Shown one piece after another: positions 1-10,950 of a DNA stretch of 64,000 bases. The translations under genes were made by a program, and so were the position numbers. The stretch comes from Diogma glabrata (Eukaryota; Arthropoda; Insecta; Diptera; Cylindrotomidae), in the NCBI GenBank assembly GCA_963693315.1, contig OY856186.1, forward strand, positions 375,519,328-375,583,327, written 5' to 3'. Positions within the stretch are counted from its first letter, which is position 1; every line of letters begins with the position of its first letter. The notes under the pieces are model-generated. The model ran no database searches. It had not been told where the DNA came from and was given only the letters and a program-made list of their open reading frames with translations.

Positions 1-240
1 CATTTCCCTCACACAATTTCAAAATGCAGTTGAATAAAAGAAAAAATGGAAAAATCATAAACATTTCTATTCTTTATCAAAACACATCTGTGATAAGAGA
101 TGTGATTTCTACTCATATCCCAAAAAAATCAATACACATTCCAACACGAAAATTCAAGGCAACAATTTCACATTTCTCTCTTTGATATGACATCCGTATG
201 ACACAATTGTATTATTAAAGGTCAAAAATGAAATAATAAA

Positions 241-736
241 ATATGGAGGTGCTGAAATCTCACAGCTTTGAGATATCAAGACTTCGGTCTGGTTTAAGGA
301 TTTTGATACAGTTTTCGGCAAACAACTTTTATGAAGACATTGTTTTTAGTTTTGGCAAGCGATGTATATCAAACATAAAACTCTTCATTAAAGCACAAGT
401 CTTTTTTTATCTCTGTTTAGAAATTTATTACAAAGCAAACACGAAATATTAATACGTTGCCGGAAAATTATAGCAGATCATAAATTAATGTAACTTAGTG
501 AAAAGATGATACCATCAGCAAACTACTCAAAAGCCTTCCATTTAGCGAGTCGAGAAAATATTACAGAATCACAAATACATATTTCTTTCAAAATTCCAAA
601 AATATTGTAAAAATTATAATAAAATCAAACTTTTTTAAAATTCTAAAATTATTCCAAAAATTATTACAAAATCAAAAACTGAAACTTTTTTCAAAATTCC
701 AAAAATATTTCAAAAACTATAATATATTAAAAAATT
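241..736 (-). repeat. HINE/DINE-like AT-rich repeat, copy A (3' portion)
   Basis: This is the 3'-terminal part of the dispersed family also seen at 5621-7170, 13171-14779 and 22494-25490. The shared terminus (ATATGGAGG..GCTGAAATCTCA) lies at 241, followed inward by a hairpin, the motif ACTTCGGTCTGG and A-rich ~55-60 bp subrepeats. The copy runs into the assembly gap at 737, so its other end is unknown. No coding capacity was seen. The family assignment rests on terminus architecture described under copy C. Confidence 0.6.
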
Positions 737-936
737 NNNNNNNNNNNNNNNNNNNNNNNNNNNNNNNNNNNNNNNNNNNNNNNNNNNNNNNNNNNNNNNN
801 NNNNNNNNNNNNNNNNNNNNNNNNNNNNNNNNNNNNNNNNNNNNNNNNNNNNNNNNNNNNNNNNNNNNNNNNNNNNNNNNNNNNNNNNNNNNNNNNNNNN
901 NNNNNNNNNNNNNNNNNNNNNNNNNNNNNNNNNNNN
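737..936. other. Assembly gap (200 N)
   Basis: Two hundred N characters. The round number suggests a scaffold gap of arbitrary or estimated size, probably caused by the AT-rich repeat beside it. Frames crossing it are meaningless. Confidence 0.98.
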
Positions 937-937
937 C

Positions 938-1079
938 GTCGATAAGTCATGGTATTTGCTCAAAGATGCTGTTTTAAGCGCTGCTGAGGGAATACTTGGA
1001 CGACCACAGAACCACTCCCGATCCATGGATGGATCAAGCATGCCTTGACGCTATTCAAGCTATTCAATTCAATCAATGA
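938..1079 (+). pseudogene. LINE remnant (endonuclease-RT linker)
   Basis: Plus-strand frames read VDKSWYLLKDAVLSAAEGIL, then after a frame change PWMDQACLDAIQAI before a TGA. In many APE-type LINEs the stretch between endonuclease and reverse transcriptase has an 'AAEKILG...PW(F/M)D..C..A' pattern, so I read this as a frameshifted scrap of such an ORF2. It is only about 45 codons and cut by the gap on its left. The assignment is from pattern memory and is tentative. Confidence 0.4.
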
Positions 1080-1246
1080 CAATTGATCTTTGACACAATG
1101 AGATATTTGATTAAAACAATATATTTTATTTGTTTAAAATAAATAATAAAATAAATAAATTTCTTTTTATTTCAATAAATTCATTGTTTCTAAAATTAAC
1201 TATTAAAATTAAATCATTTCAAAATTAAGGAACTAGAATAGAAACC

Positions 1247-2228
<982 letters not shown>

Positions 2229-2250
2229 TGGGATAAAAAATTTAATATTC

Positions 2251-3051
2251 TTACAACTCGTCTTCCGACGAGGATATTTCTATATCGGGAAAATATTTAA
2301 GGGCAATTTTTTTGATAATTTTATTGTTTTTTTCAATTGATTTTAAAATTTTGTTGTCCCTTTTTTTTATGTGATCTACAAGACTTTTTTTGTTTTTTCT
2401 TACGTTAGTCTTTCGAGTGATCATATCCGGTGGCATATCCGGTGAGATTGTCCTTTCATGGCTCGAAGATGGGCCACTCTCCAATTGTAATGGGCTTGCC
2501 AATAGCTCGAGGCCGTGCCCCGGGTCAGGGTCATAATCTACTAAGTCGGCAGAACTACTAATAATGTAGGCTGGTGTAATATTATGCCTATCGCCCATAA
2601 TATCGTTAATTTGTTCGAAATACTGCCAATTGGACGCATTTAATGATGTGGACTCGGATCCAGTTTTTGGATCTTTTAATTTTTTGTAACTGTCCATTAA
2701 ATTGCACCACTTCTTCGCACATTCTTGCGGTGTCCTTCCAGCAAGTTCTGGGCTTGATGTTTGTATTAATCTAAAATAAAACAAAATATGTCTATGTAAT
2801 AAGAAAGTTAAATTAATATGACATCTTACTTCCAGATAATATTATATTGGCTTGTTTTTTGTTTGAATTGTTCTTTATTGGCTCCCCTTGCCTCAATTAA
2901 AGCATTTATTTCTTCCTCGGTCCCTAAAGATTAAATTAACACATATATAATAATAATATAAAATATTTTGTTATAACTTAAAATAATCATACTATGTATC
3001 TATATTACATAAGTACTTACATCGACTGTTGTATTGCTTTCGCGCACTCAT
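2251..3051 (-). CDS. Myb/SANT-like (trihelix) DNA-binding protein, three exons
   Basis: Three exons join cleanly on the minus strand: 3051-3021 ([13 protein letters not shown]), 2923-2830 and 2770-2251, giving 645 nt or 214 residues plus stop. Both introns start GTAAG (at 3020 and 2829) and end in TTTAG (at 2924-2928 and 2771-2775), and phases match (the TGG of WTEEE and the AAA of IIWK are split codons). Residues ~11-95 form a Myb/SANT-like domain with [20 protein letters not shown], a [11 protein letters not shown] turn and a third helix ending YKKLKD. A Ser-rich linker follows, then a basic stretch ([10 protein letters not shown]) and a coiled, Lys-rich tail ending EISSSEDEL. Harbinger transposons carry such a protein, which binds subterminal DNA and helps import the transposase. 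The adjacent Harbinger-like terminus supports that origin. No lesion was seen, so it may be functional or recently active. A domesticated MADF/Myb gene is the alternative. Confidence 0.8.
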
Positions 3052-3171
3052 TTTATTTTATTATATTGTATATTCAAACTTGTATTTTTGTGTGTTTATT
3101 TGTTAATAAACATAACCTATATTAAAGATTTGACATTTCGAATTAGATTTTTATGACAGAAAGAGACAGAC

Positions 3172-3240
3172 AATAAGTTACCTCGCCAGCAAACTTATTT
3201 GAATAAGTTTAGAATAAGTTACGTTCCACAAATAAGTCGG
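3172..3240. promoter_or_regulatory. Cluster of AATAAGTT/AACTTATT motifs near Harbinger terminus
   Basis: Within 70 bp there are four AATAAGTT motifs (3173, 3193 inverted, 3202, 3213) and one AATAAGTC variant (3231). They sit between the terminal repeat and the Myb-like gene. Harbinger Myb-like proteins bind repeated subterminal motifs, so this is a candidate binding array. The function is inferred only from position and repetition. Confidence 0.4.
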
Positions 3241-3259
3241 CGTTTGGAAAGCACCCTAA

Positions 3260-3970
3260 GTCATCAAATCAAAATAGTATTTAATTCAAAATAATATTTA
3301 TGTCATTTAATTCAAAATATCTAATTAAGCCACTTACTTGCCGTATCCATGTATTGTTTTAGGTAGATTTCATAGAAGAGTCTACCTATTTTTAAGTTTA
3401 ATTTTTTAATGTGTCACAAAAAAAACCATACGCTAAATAAAAAATAACTTGAAAATGTTATTATTATTGTTTACTTCAGCGATATGTCAATTTGACAACA
3501 ATATGTTCCACTCAGTATTGAATATTTACTTGGCTGCATTCAGTAGTTTTTTAGTATTTAACTTATTGAGAGCGGAATGTATTGTCGTTGGGTTGTCTTC
3601 ACTGACAAATTAATAGTATATAAGAGAGACATTTTTTTGAGGCTAGCTTCACATATATTTTATTGTGTTGAGTTGTTGTTCGTGATTGTTCCACGTAATG
3701 TTTTTTTGCTTGTCATTAAAATTAAAATTAAATTAAAAAGTTTATTAAATGTAAATATTTGAGTGTCGGAAAATATATATATATATTCAGTGAGTAATGA
3801 CATGCTGTGTTTTTCCTTCTTGTGGTGATGAAGCTGTGGTGCTGTTTTTGCCGGTCGTCAATACCAAAGGATAAGTATAATTTTGATGAATATTGTAACC
3901 ATATGGTTTTGAATCCACCATTGTTGGAAATGTTTGCATTAAATCTTCGTCATTACTGATATACATTACA
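3260..3970. other. AT-rich intergenic stretch
   Basis: No gene recognised. It contains the 27-bp hairpin at 3361-3387 and otherwise anonymous AT-rich sequence up to the minisatellite. A 61-codon frame at 3577-3762 shows no family signature and is probably chance. Confidence 0.5.
3361..3387. repeat. 27-bp hairpin shared with 49835-49861
   Basis: AGGTAGATTTCATA followed by 13 bases ending TCTACCT, forming a short stem. The same first 14 bases, the same total length and the same closing TCTACCT recur at 49835-49861, and flanking bases (TTTT before, ATT after) are also similar. It could be a transposon terminus or a conserved structural motif. Confidence 0.5.
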
Positions 3971-4665
3971 GTTCCGGAGTTATTTTGTATTCATGCTTAT
4001 TATCGTCGTAATTGCTGATTATTTATATTCAACATTATTATTGAGATACAGTTCCGGAGTTATTTTGTATTCATGCTTATTATCGTCGTAATTGCTGATT
4101 ATTTATATTCAACATTATTATTGAGATACAGTTCCGGAGTTATTTTGTATTCATCCTTATTATCGTCGTAATTGCTGATTATTTATATTCAACATTATTA
4201 TTGAGATACAGTTCCGGAGTTATTTTGTATTCATGCTTATTATCGTCGTAATTGCTGATTATTGATATTCAACATTATTATTGAGATACAGTTCCGGAGT
4301 TATTTTGTATTCATCCTTATTATCGTCGTAATTGCTGATTATTTATATTCAACATTATTATTGAGATACAGTTCCGGAGTTATTTTGTATTCATGCTTAT
4401 TATCGTCGTAATTGCTGATTATTTATATTCAACATTATTATTGAGATACAGTTCCGGAGTTATTTTGTATTCATGCTTATTATCGTCGTAATTGCTGATT
4501 ATTGATATTCAACATTATTATTGAGATACAGTTCCGGAGTTATTTTGTATTCATGCTTATTATCGTCGTAATTGCTGATTATTTATATTCAACAATATTA
4601 TTGAGATACAGTTCCGGAGTTATTTTATATTATCGTCGTAATTGCTGATGAATTTATGCACATCA
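3971..4665. repeat. 80-bp minisatellite, eight units plus a partial
   Basis: GTTCCGGAGT recurs exactly every 80 bp at 3971, 4051, 4131, 4211, 4291, 4371, 4451, 4531 and 4611. Units are nearly identical. Two diagnostic variants are distributed unevenly: CATCCTTAT instead of CATGCTTAT in units 3 and 5, and ATTGATATTC instead of ATTTATATTC in units 4 and 7. The last unit is shortened by an internal deletion. The 80-bp period is not a multiple of three, so it is not coding. Confidence 0.95.
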
Positions 4666-4773
4666 TTATTTATTGAGTTCCTGAGTCAAGTTGTTCCCAT
4701 ACATCTGCATTTCAACGTTTTACATCATCATCAGAGTTACTGAGTAACGAAAATACAGTCCATTGTCTCCGTT

Positions 4774-5052
4774 TCACCGTCCCACCAAATTGAGGATGAT
4801 GGACCAATGATGGATAATATTACTTGGAAGTACGTCGTCCCAATTTGTACCTTGCAACATCCAAATGTTTTGCATCACTAGTTTTGCTGTGAGAATGATT
4901 GGTGCACAAATACCTCGAGGATGAAACAACTGGCAAATCTCGGACAATATTTGGCGTTTAGAGTTGGACGTTGATAATGGCACTTTGTTGAAACGAACTT
5001 CGAAGGAATCAGATATGGTATCCTACAATAGACCCAAAACTAGCACAACTGG
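4774..5052 (-). pseudogene. BEL/Pao pol fragment (RT end / connection)
   Basis: One minus-strand frame reads PVVLVLGLL, a TAG, then DTISDSFEVRFNKVPLSTSN and continues KRQILSEICQLFHPRGICAP, ending near VGR at a stop. The LGL-W.....-KR.-LSEI...(F)DP(L)G pattern followed by a TNWD-type block is characteristic of Pao-type pol just after the reverse transcriptase. The intact BEL at 40756-48832 has the equivalent residues (KREVLRTLMSIFDPLGRIGH). The fragment lacks the catalytic part and is a fossil. Confidence 0.75.
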
Positions 5053-5478
5053 TGATGTAGACTGATCGTCTGAAGATAAACACGACTTTCAACAAAAAAG
5101 AGAAATTATTTGCTTAAAATTTATAGCCAATATTTTTTATTAGTCCAGAAAACATCCTAGAAACCTTTTTCATTTAGGTAAACGCTTATTTTCAAATCTG
5201 CCTATTGTACGAGAATTTCTACCCATTAAAACTTTTTTGACGATCGCTTTATCTTATTACGATTGGTTTATGTCTGAAAGTGTAATTTTTTTTAAGCCCT
5301 TGAAATTCTTTTCCATATCATAGTGCAATAGTGAGTGCAAATAAATATATCACTAAAAAGTTTAAATATTGTCAATCATGACACAAACGATTTGATCAAG
5401 TTTATTTATACAAACCGTCTTTTAATAATTTAAACATCGAAATCTCTTTCAACGACGTAAAGCATGTTTTTTTTTGTT
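5053..5478. other. AT-rich spacer
   Basis: No gene or repeat structure recognised between the Pao fragment and the hAT element. Confidence 0.4.
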
Positions 5479-5620
5479 CCATGTGGCAGTGGTTCTCAAA
5501 GCGTGTTCCGCGGAACACTGGTGTTCCGCGATGCACATTCAACTCTTCCGCGAAAAAATCAAATGTACACTCAATTCAATTAAAAGTTGTTTGAAAATAA
5601 AAATCAATTCAATGTAAAAA

Positions 5621-7170
5621 TATAAAGGAGCTGAAATCTCAAGCTCTGAGATATCAAGACTTCGGTCTGGGTTAAGGATTTTGATATGGTTTTCGGCAAA
5701 AAACTTTTATGAGGACATGGATTTTAGTTTTGGGCAGCGGTGTATATCAAAGATAACTCTTTGTTAAAGTATTAGTATTTTTTTATCTCTGTTTAGAAAT
5801 TTATTACAAAACTAACACAAAACATCAATACGTTGCCGGAAAATTATAACAGATCGTAAATTAACATAAATTAGTGAAAAGATGATACACTCAGCAAACT
5901 ACTCAAAAACCTCTTCATTTATCGTTTCGAGAAAATATTACAAAATCACAAATTCATATTTCTTTCAAAATTCCAAAAATATTGTAAAAATTAAATAAAA
6001 TCTAATTTTTTTCAAAATTCCAAAATTAAAATAAAATCAAATATTTAAACTTTTTTTATATTCCAATAATATGCAAAAAATTCTTAAAAATTCAAACTTT
6101 TACAAAATTCTTGCAAAAATCATTACAAAATCAATAATACAAACTTTTTTCAAAATTCCAAAAATTATAATAAAATCAAAAATTTTAAATTTTTCAAAAT
6201 TCTAAATATATTCCAAAAATTCTTACAAAATCAATAATTAAAACTTTTTCCAAAATTCTAAAAATATTGCAAAAATTACTACAAAATCAAAAAAACAAAC
6301 TTTTTTCAAAATTCCAAAAATATTTCAAAAACTATAACAAATTCAAAAATTTCCATGTCCGATTTCATTTTCAATTACATTTACGTCATAAAAATAGCTA
6401 CATTTTTTGTTCCGAAAAATTGGCTAAAAAAATAAATGAAATCATTTTTTGACACACTTGACATTATTTTTTTGACAAACTTATAATGCCATAATTTTTT
6501 ACAATAATTATAAAATTTCATGTCATACACATTATTAATTTATTTTTTTTCCAAAAACTTGGGTAAAAAATTAATAAAAATCTTTCTGACAGCAGAAAGC
6601 ATTTTTTTGACAAACTTAAAATGCCATAATTCTCAATAATAATAATAAAATTTCATTTCAAACAAAAAATAATTTTGTTTTTTCTAAAAAATTGGGTAAA
6701 AAAATAAATAAAAATCTATCTATTGAAACACTTGACAACATTTTTTTGACAAACTTATAATGCAATAATCTAGATTTTGGTCTCGCATACCAATCCCGAC
6801 CATCAAGATTTCTCCAAATTCAATGTTTCTACTCGTAATCACTTAAAATGAACGTTTTTTAAGCAAATAATATGCTAATTTCCTTGTTTTGACACACTTC
6901 CGGTACAGTTATCAAATACATCGTCCTTTTGGCTCTTCCCATTGAGTATACCTATTTTTAGAAAACAAAATTTTAAAATCCGTCTAGCGGTTTTCTAGAT
7001 TTCGTCAGTTGTGACGGACGGCCGGACGGCCGACCGACAGACACACATTTTTTTTTTTGCTTTTTTAGAATCAGTAGGTCCTAAAACGTCGAGAAATGCC
7101 AAAAAAGTGGGGGTAAGAATTTCACTTTGAGCTCATGAATGTAATACTTAGGTGTTTCAAACCGAAGTAA
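5621..7170 (-). repeat. HINE/DINE-like AT-rich repeat, copy B, nested in hAT
   Basis: A nearly complete copy of the family, inverted relative to copy C. Left end: AAGGAGCTGAAATCTCAAGC, hairpin, GACTTCGGTCTGG. Middle: A-rich ~55-60 bp subrepeats (about 5930-6340), then ~130-bp subrepeats starting TTGACACACTTGAC (from 6448, 6590 and 6720). Right end: the conserved module (6895-7130) with the CGGACGGCCGGACGG block, then CAAACCGAAGT (7158-7168). It lies inside the hAT at 5487-8065, so it is younger than that insertion. No target duplication was seen at its ends. Confidence 0.65.
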
Positions 7171-7347
7171 TATACACGTACGTACAATTTACACATTTCT
7201 CGGCTTTGTATGAATAAAAATATCTTTCGGGTTAAAATTACTTCTTGGAAACATAAAATATTTTTGCAGTTATTAAAATTCTAATTTTACACATAAATAA
7301 ATAAAAATTGTATGAAGTTTTTGTTTCACACAATATGAACAAATGAT

Positions 7348-7713
7348 TGGATAAGAAACCCGTTTATTTCTTCCGAATTTTCTAGTTTTACTTTAAATGA
7401 AGAAGAAGAATTATCGTCGCTTTCTTCAGATCGTGGATTAAAATTACAGTTCCATGAACAGAACACTCCTGAGAATTTTTGGATCTCTGTTAAAGATGAA
7501 TACCCGAGCATAAGCAAAAAATCCTTGAACATATTATTTTTTTTTTTCACGGCATAACTTTGCGAAGCAGGATTTTCAACTATGGTCAATATAAAGACAA
7601 ACAAACGTGAGTGACTAGGGAATTTAGAAGAAGAAATGAGTGTGGCGTTATCATTTATTCGCCCCGATATCGCTGAGATCTGTCAAGATCGTCAAGCTCA
7701 TGGATCGCATTAA
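7348..7713 (+). pseudogene. hAT transposase, C-terminal dimerisation region
   Basis: One continuous frame of 121 codons with two stops (TAA 7555, TGA 7612) begins WIRNPFISSEFSSF, continues through NFWISVKDEYPSIS, then LCEAGFSTMVNIKTNKRE and ends VALSFIRPDIAEICQDRQAH before a TAA at 7711. The (N)WIRNPF, LC-AGFS and C-terminal I-P-I---(C) patterns are those of the hATC domain in ZBED/SCAND3-like hAT transposases. It is N-terminally incomplete: the catalytic RNase H fold with its first acidic residues is missing. A minus-strand frame over the same interval is a shadow. Confidence 0.85.
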
Positions 7714-8073
7714 ATTTGAGATTTTTTTTAAAAGTATTGTAATTTTAATTGTGCTTTCAATAAATATATTTGCATCAATCGATGTCGGTACATATTTTAT
7801 TTATATACATATTATTTTCTAAAAGTAGCACTTGGAAGCAGGGGGTTGCCAATCACACGCTGCGACACAATTCCGTCTCCTTTTTGCTCTATAATAATGG
7901 AGTGTTTTGGTAAACATTATTCTGTTTTTTATTGCACTTTTGGTTTCAAAAAAGGTTAGCAACCCGCGCCCCCTGTTTTAAAGTGTATGCTGTATTGTAG
8001 ATGTTCCGTCTAAAAATATATCAGAGTTTAGTGTTCCCCGACTTCAAAAAGTTTGAGAACCAAGGCCATATGG

Positions 8074-8478
8074 CAATAAGGTAGGAAGATTAAAATAATT
8101 CCAGCCGATTTAAAAATAAAATATTTTTACGATTCTCTGATCACACAAAAACCTCATGGGCTAACTAACATGTGTAATTTGAAAACGAGTTTAAAAAAAA
8201 GTGAAAATAAAGTTTTCACTATGAAATTTTCAATTGGTAGCTCATCATATGATGTTCACATGATTTGATATTATAATTGGATGTTAATTCAAAAATAAAA
8301 ATAAATATTTATAATGAAAATCTAATTTACTTTCTATTTTATTTTGGCACGCGGTGTCGGTAATAAACACAATGGGAAATTAATTTTACAAGTTAAAAAA
8401 AAACAGTGCTTCAGATCAATGAACAGATGCCATTTGAAAAATGGGTTTTGTGGTAACTTCAATGCTGTAAAACTTGAC
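8074..8478. other. AT-rich spacer between hAT insertions
   Basis: No gene or repeat recognised. Confidence 0.4.
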
Positions 8479-8486
8479 AAAATAAC

Positions 8487-9071
8487 CAGTGACGTACGGA
8501 GAACTGAGTTATGGGGGGGTTAAGATAAAAATTTAATTTGATTTTATGTTTTTAGGGTTCTGTTTTTATACGGAGCCTGACCCCTAACTTGACCTCCCTT
8601 GAAGATGACGAATACAAAAAAAATAAAGTTGTTTCCGTTTGTTTTACGGGGCTGCGAAGTAAGACCCTTAAGGAAGTACTTTTTTTTACCGAGTCAAGTA
8701 GGGTATTATATGGCTTGGATTCAGTATCCCTTAAAAATGTATTTTAGAATTTTTTACTACACAGTTTTTGGAATAAAATTGAATAATAGCGTTTTTTTCC
8801 TGTTTTCTTACCCCACTTAGTTCCGAACCTATTTAATAAAAAAAACTTCAAAAGTCTTAGGAAATATAGAAAAAGTGGTAACTTTTGAACGAAAAATATA
8901 GCGAAGTGTAAAATTCTCATAATCGTATTTATTGAGGGGATGGGAATGAGAAGGGGGAAAAACACCATTTAAAACCCGGTCATGTGATCATATGAACGAG
9001 CACTTAATTCAAGCAACATTGTAATTATTTTTGAACCCCAGCAACCCCCCCGCCCCCTGCGTATGCTACTG
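8487..9071. mobile_element. hAT MITE, 585 bp, perfect 8-bp target duplication
   Basis: The left end CAGTGACGTACGG (8487) and right end CGTATGCTACTG (to 9071) are related inverted ends, each followed inward by a G/C homopolymer-rich block (GGGGGGG on the left, CCCCCCCGCCCCC on the right). The flanks are identical: AAAATAAC at 8479-8486 and 9072-9079. Size and lack of a transposase make it a non-autonomous hAT derivative. Frames within it are not recognisable. Confidence 0.85.
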
Positions 9072-9079
9072 AAAATAAC

Positions 9080-9571
9080 TACTTAAATCCTATATTATCT
9101 ATTTTGAAAATCAGGCTAAATTTTTTATTATTTTCTTATTCTTTTCAGGTAAGATGTAAAAGCTTTAAAGCTTTTTAACTTGATGTTGTGATAAATTAAT
9201 GGAATTGTAAAGCAGGTAAAACATACAGTTTGACCTTAAATGTAAATTCTTAATTTCAGTCGACGTCGGCCTTAAAAATATTCTTTTTCTACGGCGGAAC
9301 TTATATTTAATAGTTTTTATAAATTTTTTATAACTTGGACAAATTGTTGATGCCTTTAATTATCTTAAAACTTTCAGAACATATTAGTAGCACTGTGATG
9401 AGAAAAAGTGAAGTATACCCTCTCTTAAATCTGACGCGTTCACAGTGAACCTTGAATAGAGGTCAAAGTTTAGGATCACGAGTATAGTGTGTAAATTATA
9501 TGATCATGCTCCTTCTAAAACCATATGCGGCCCATGATCATTTTTTTTATATGGATACTATTTGATACTAT
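9080..9571. other. AT-rich stretch before long inverted repeat
   Basis: No gene or family recognised. Confidence 0.4.
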
Positions 9572-10950
9572 ATATGAGCAATTTCACGAAGATTCAACAA
9601 CGTTTTGACTTGACCCCTTTTAATTTTGATTATTTTTTGTTTATAGATAGTCTTTGATAAATAAAAAATACAAGTTCTCTTAGAATTTTTTTTTTTGACC
9701 AGGGGTCTTCACAGGGTGCCCCTCAATTTTTGTTATTTTGTGATGTGAGTGCATTTTGACGAGCGATTGTAGAAAAACTACTCAATCGATTTTCATAAAT
9801 GATATGTCGTTGAATAGGTATTAGAACAAAGTTTTTAAAAATGTACACTGTTAATTTTTTGAAATAATTTTTAACGGTGTAAGATAAGAAAAAAATGGTG
9901 TAATTGAAAAAAAGATGGCATAGCCATTTTTTTTTTTTTTTTTTTAAAACTAAATTGAAGCTTGTTTTATATCTAACAACTTGTGAAAGTTTAGGACTAG
10001 CTATATTTTTAGTTTTAGAGATAAAATTCGTTGTGCATATGACTGTCGGGAATCAGTTTTTTTTGTTCTGAAGGAAAATTATAAAAATGGCGATTTTTAG
10101 ATTCAGATTTTTTTTTATGTTAAATATCAAATATTTTATTATTAAATGAACTTTTTAAAAAGCAATTTCAGTCAAGTTCAGCAAAATTTTGCGACATTTT
10201 GACTCGACCCTTTTTAATTTGGTTTATTTTGGTCTATATTTAAAATATTTAAAAAAATTCTACTTGAAGCCGTATTTTTCATTTATCAAAGTAAAAATAA
10301 ACCAAATTAAAAAGGGTCGAGTCAAAATGTCGCAAAATTTTGCTGAACTTGACTGAAATTGCTTTTTAAAAAGTTCATTTAATAATAAAATATTTGATAT
10401 TTAACATAAAAAAAAATCTGAATCTAAAAATCGCCGTTTTTATAATTTTCCTTCAGAACAAAAAAAACTGATTCCCGACAGTCATATGCACAACGAATTT
10501 TATCTCTAAAACTAAAAATATAGCTAGTCCTAAACTTTCACAAGTTGTTAGATATAAAATTAGCTTCAATTTTGTTTAAAAAAAACAAAAAAAAAAGGCT
10601 ATGCCATCTTTTTTTCAATTACACCATTTTTTTCTTATGTTACACCGTTAAAAATTATTTCAAAAAATTAACAGTGTACATTTTTAAAAACTTTGTTCTA
10701 ATACCTATTCAACGACATATCATTTATGAAAATCAATTGAGTAGTTTTTCTACAATCGCTCGTCAAAATGCACTCACATCACAAAATAACAAAAATTGAG
10801 GGGCACCCTGTGAAGACCCCTGGTCGAAAAAAAAAATTCTAAGAGAACTTGTATTTTTTATTTATCAAAGACTATCTATAAACAAAAAATAATCAAAATT
10901 AAAAGGTATCAAGTCAAAACGTTGTTGAATCTTCGTGAAATTGCTCATAT
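9572..10950. repeat. Long inverted repeat (arms ~658 bp, loop ~63 bp)
   Basis: The left arm 9572-10230 and right arm 10294-10950 are near-identical reverse complements, starting ATATGAGCAATTTCACG and ending GGTTTATTTT at the loop. Differences are scattered substitutions and homopolymer length changes, so this is not a perfect assembly mirror. Within each arm, head and tail are diverged direct copies (GCAATTTCA...TTTTGACT.GACCC..TTTTAATTT). No TSD or transposase was seen. It could be a foldback element or a hairpin-RNA source. Plus-strand frame 10545-10799 lies in the right arm and shows no family signature. Confidence 0.9.

Larger units (their letters stand above)
5487..8065 (+). mobile_element. 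Decayed hAT transposon with 8-bp target duplication
   Basis: The left end CAGTGGTTCTCAAA (5487) and right end TTTGAGAACCAAGG (to 8065) are imperfect inverted repeats (12 of 14 match). They are flanked by CCATGTGG (5479-5486) and CCATATGG (8066-8073), an 8-bp duplication with one change, the hallmark of hAT insertion. Inside are a HINE-like repeat (5621-7170) and the C-terminal third of a hAT transposase in the same orientation. The element has lost most of its gene. Confidence 0.85.

Noticed and set aside
3971..4665. Regular repeat that could suggest a CRISPR-like array
   Set aside because: The 80-bp units are identical along their whole length with no unique spacers, and the DNA is eukaryotic.
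7326..7604. Minus-strand 92-codon frame
   Set aside because: Opposite strand of the hAT transposase remnant, which shows clear motifs on the plus strand.
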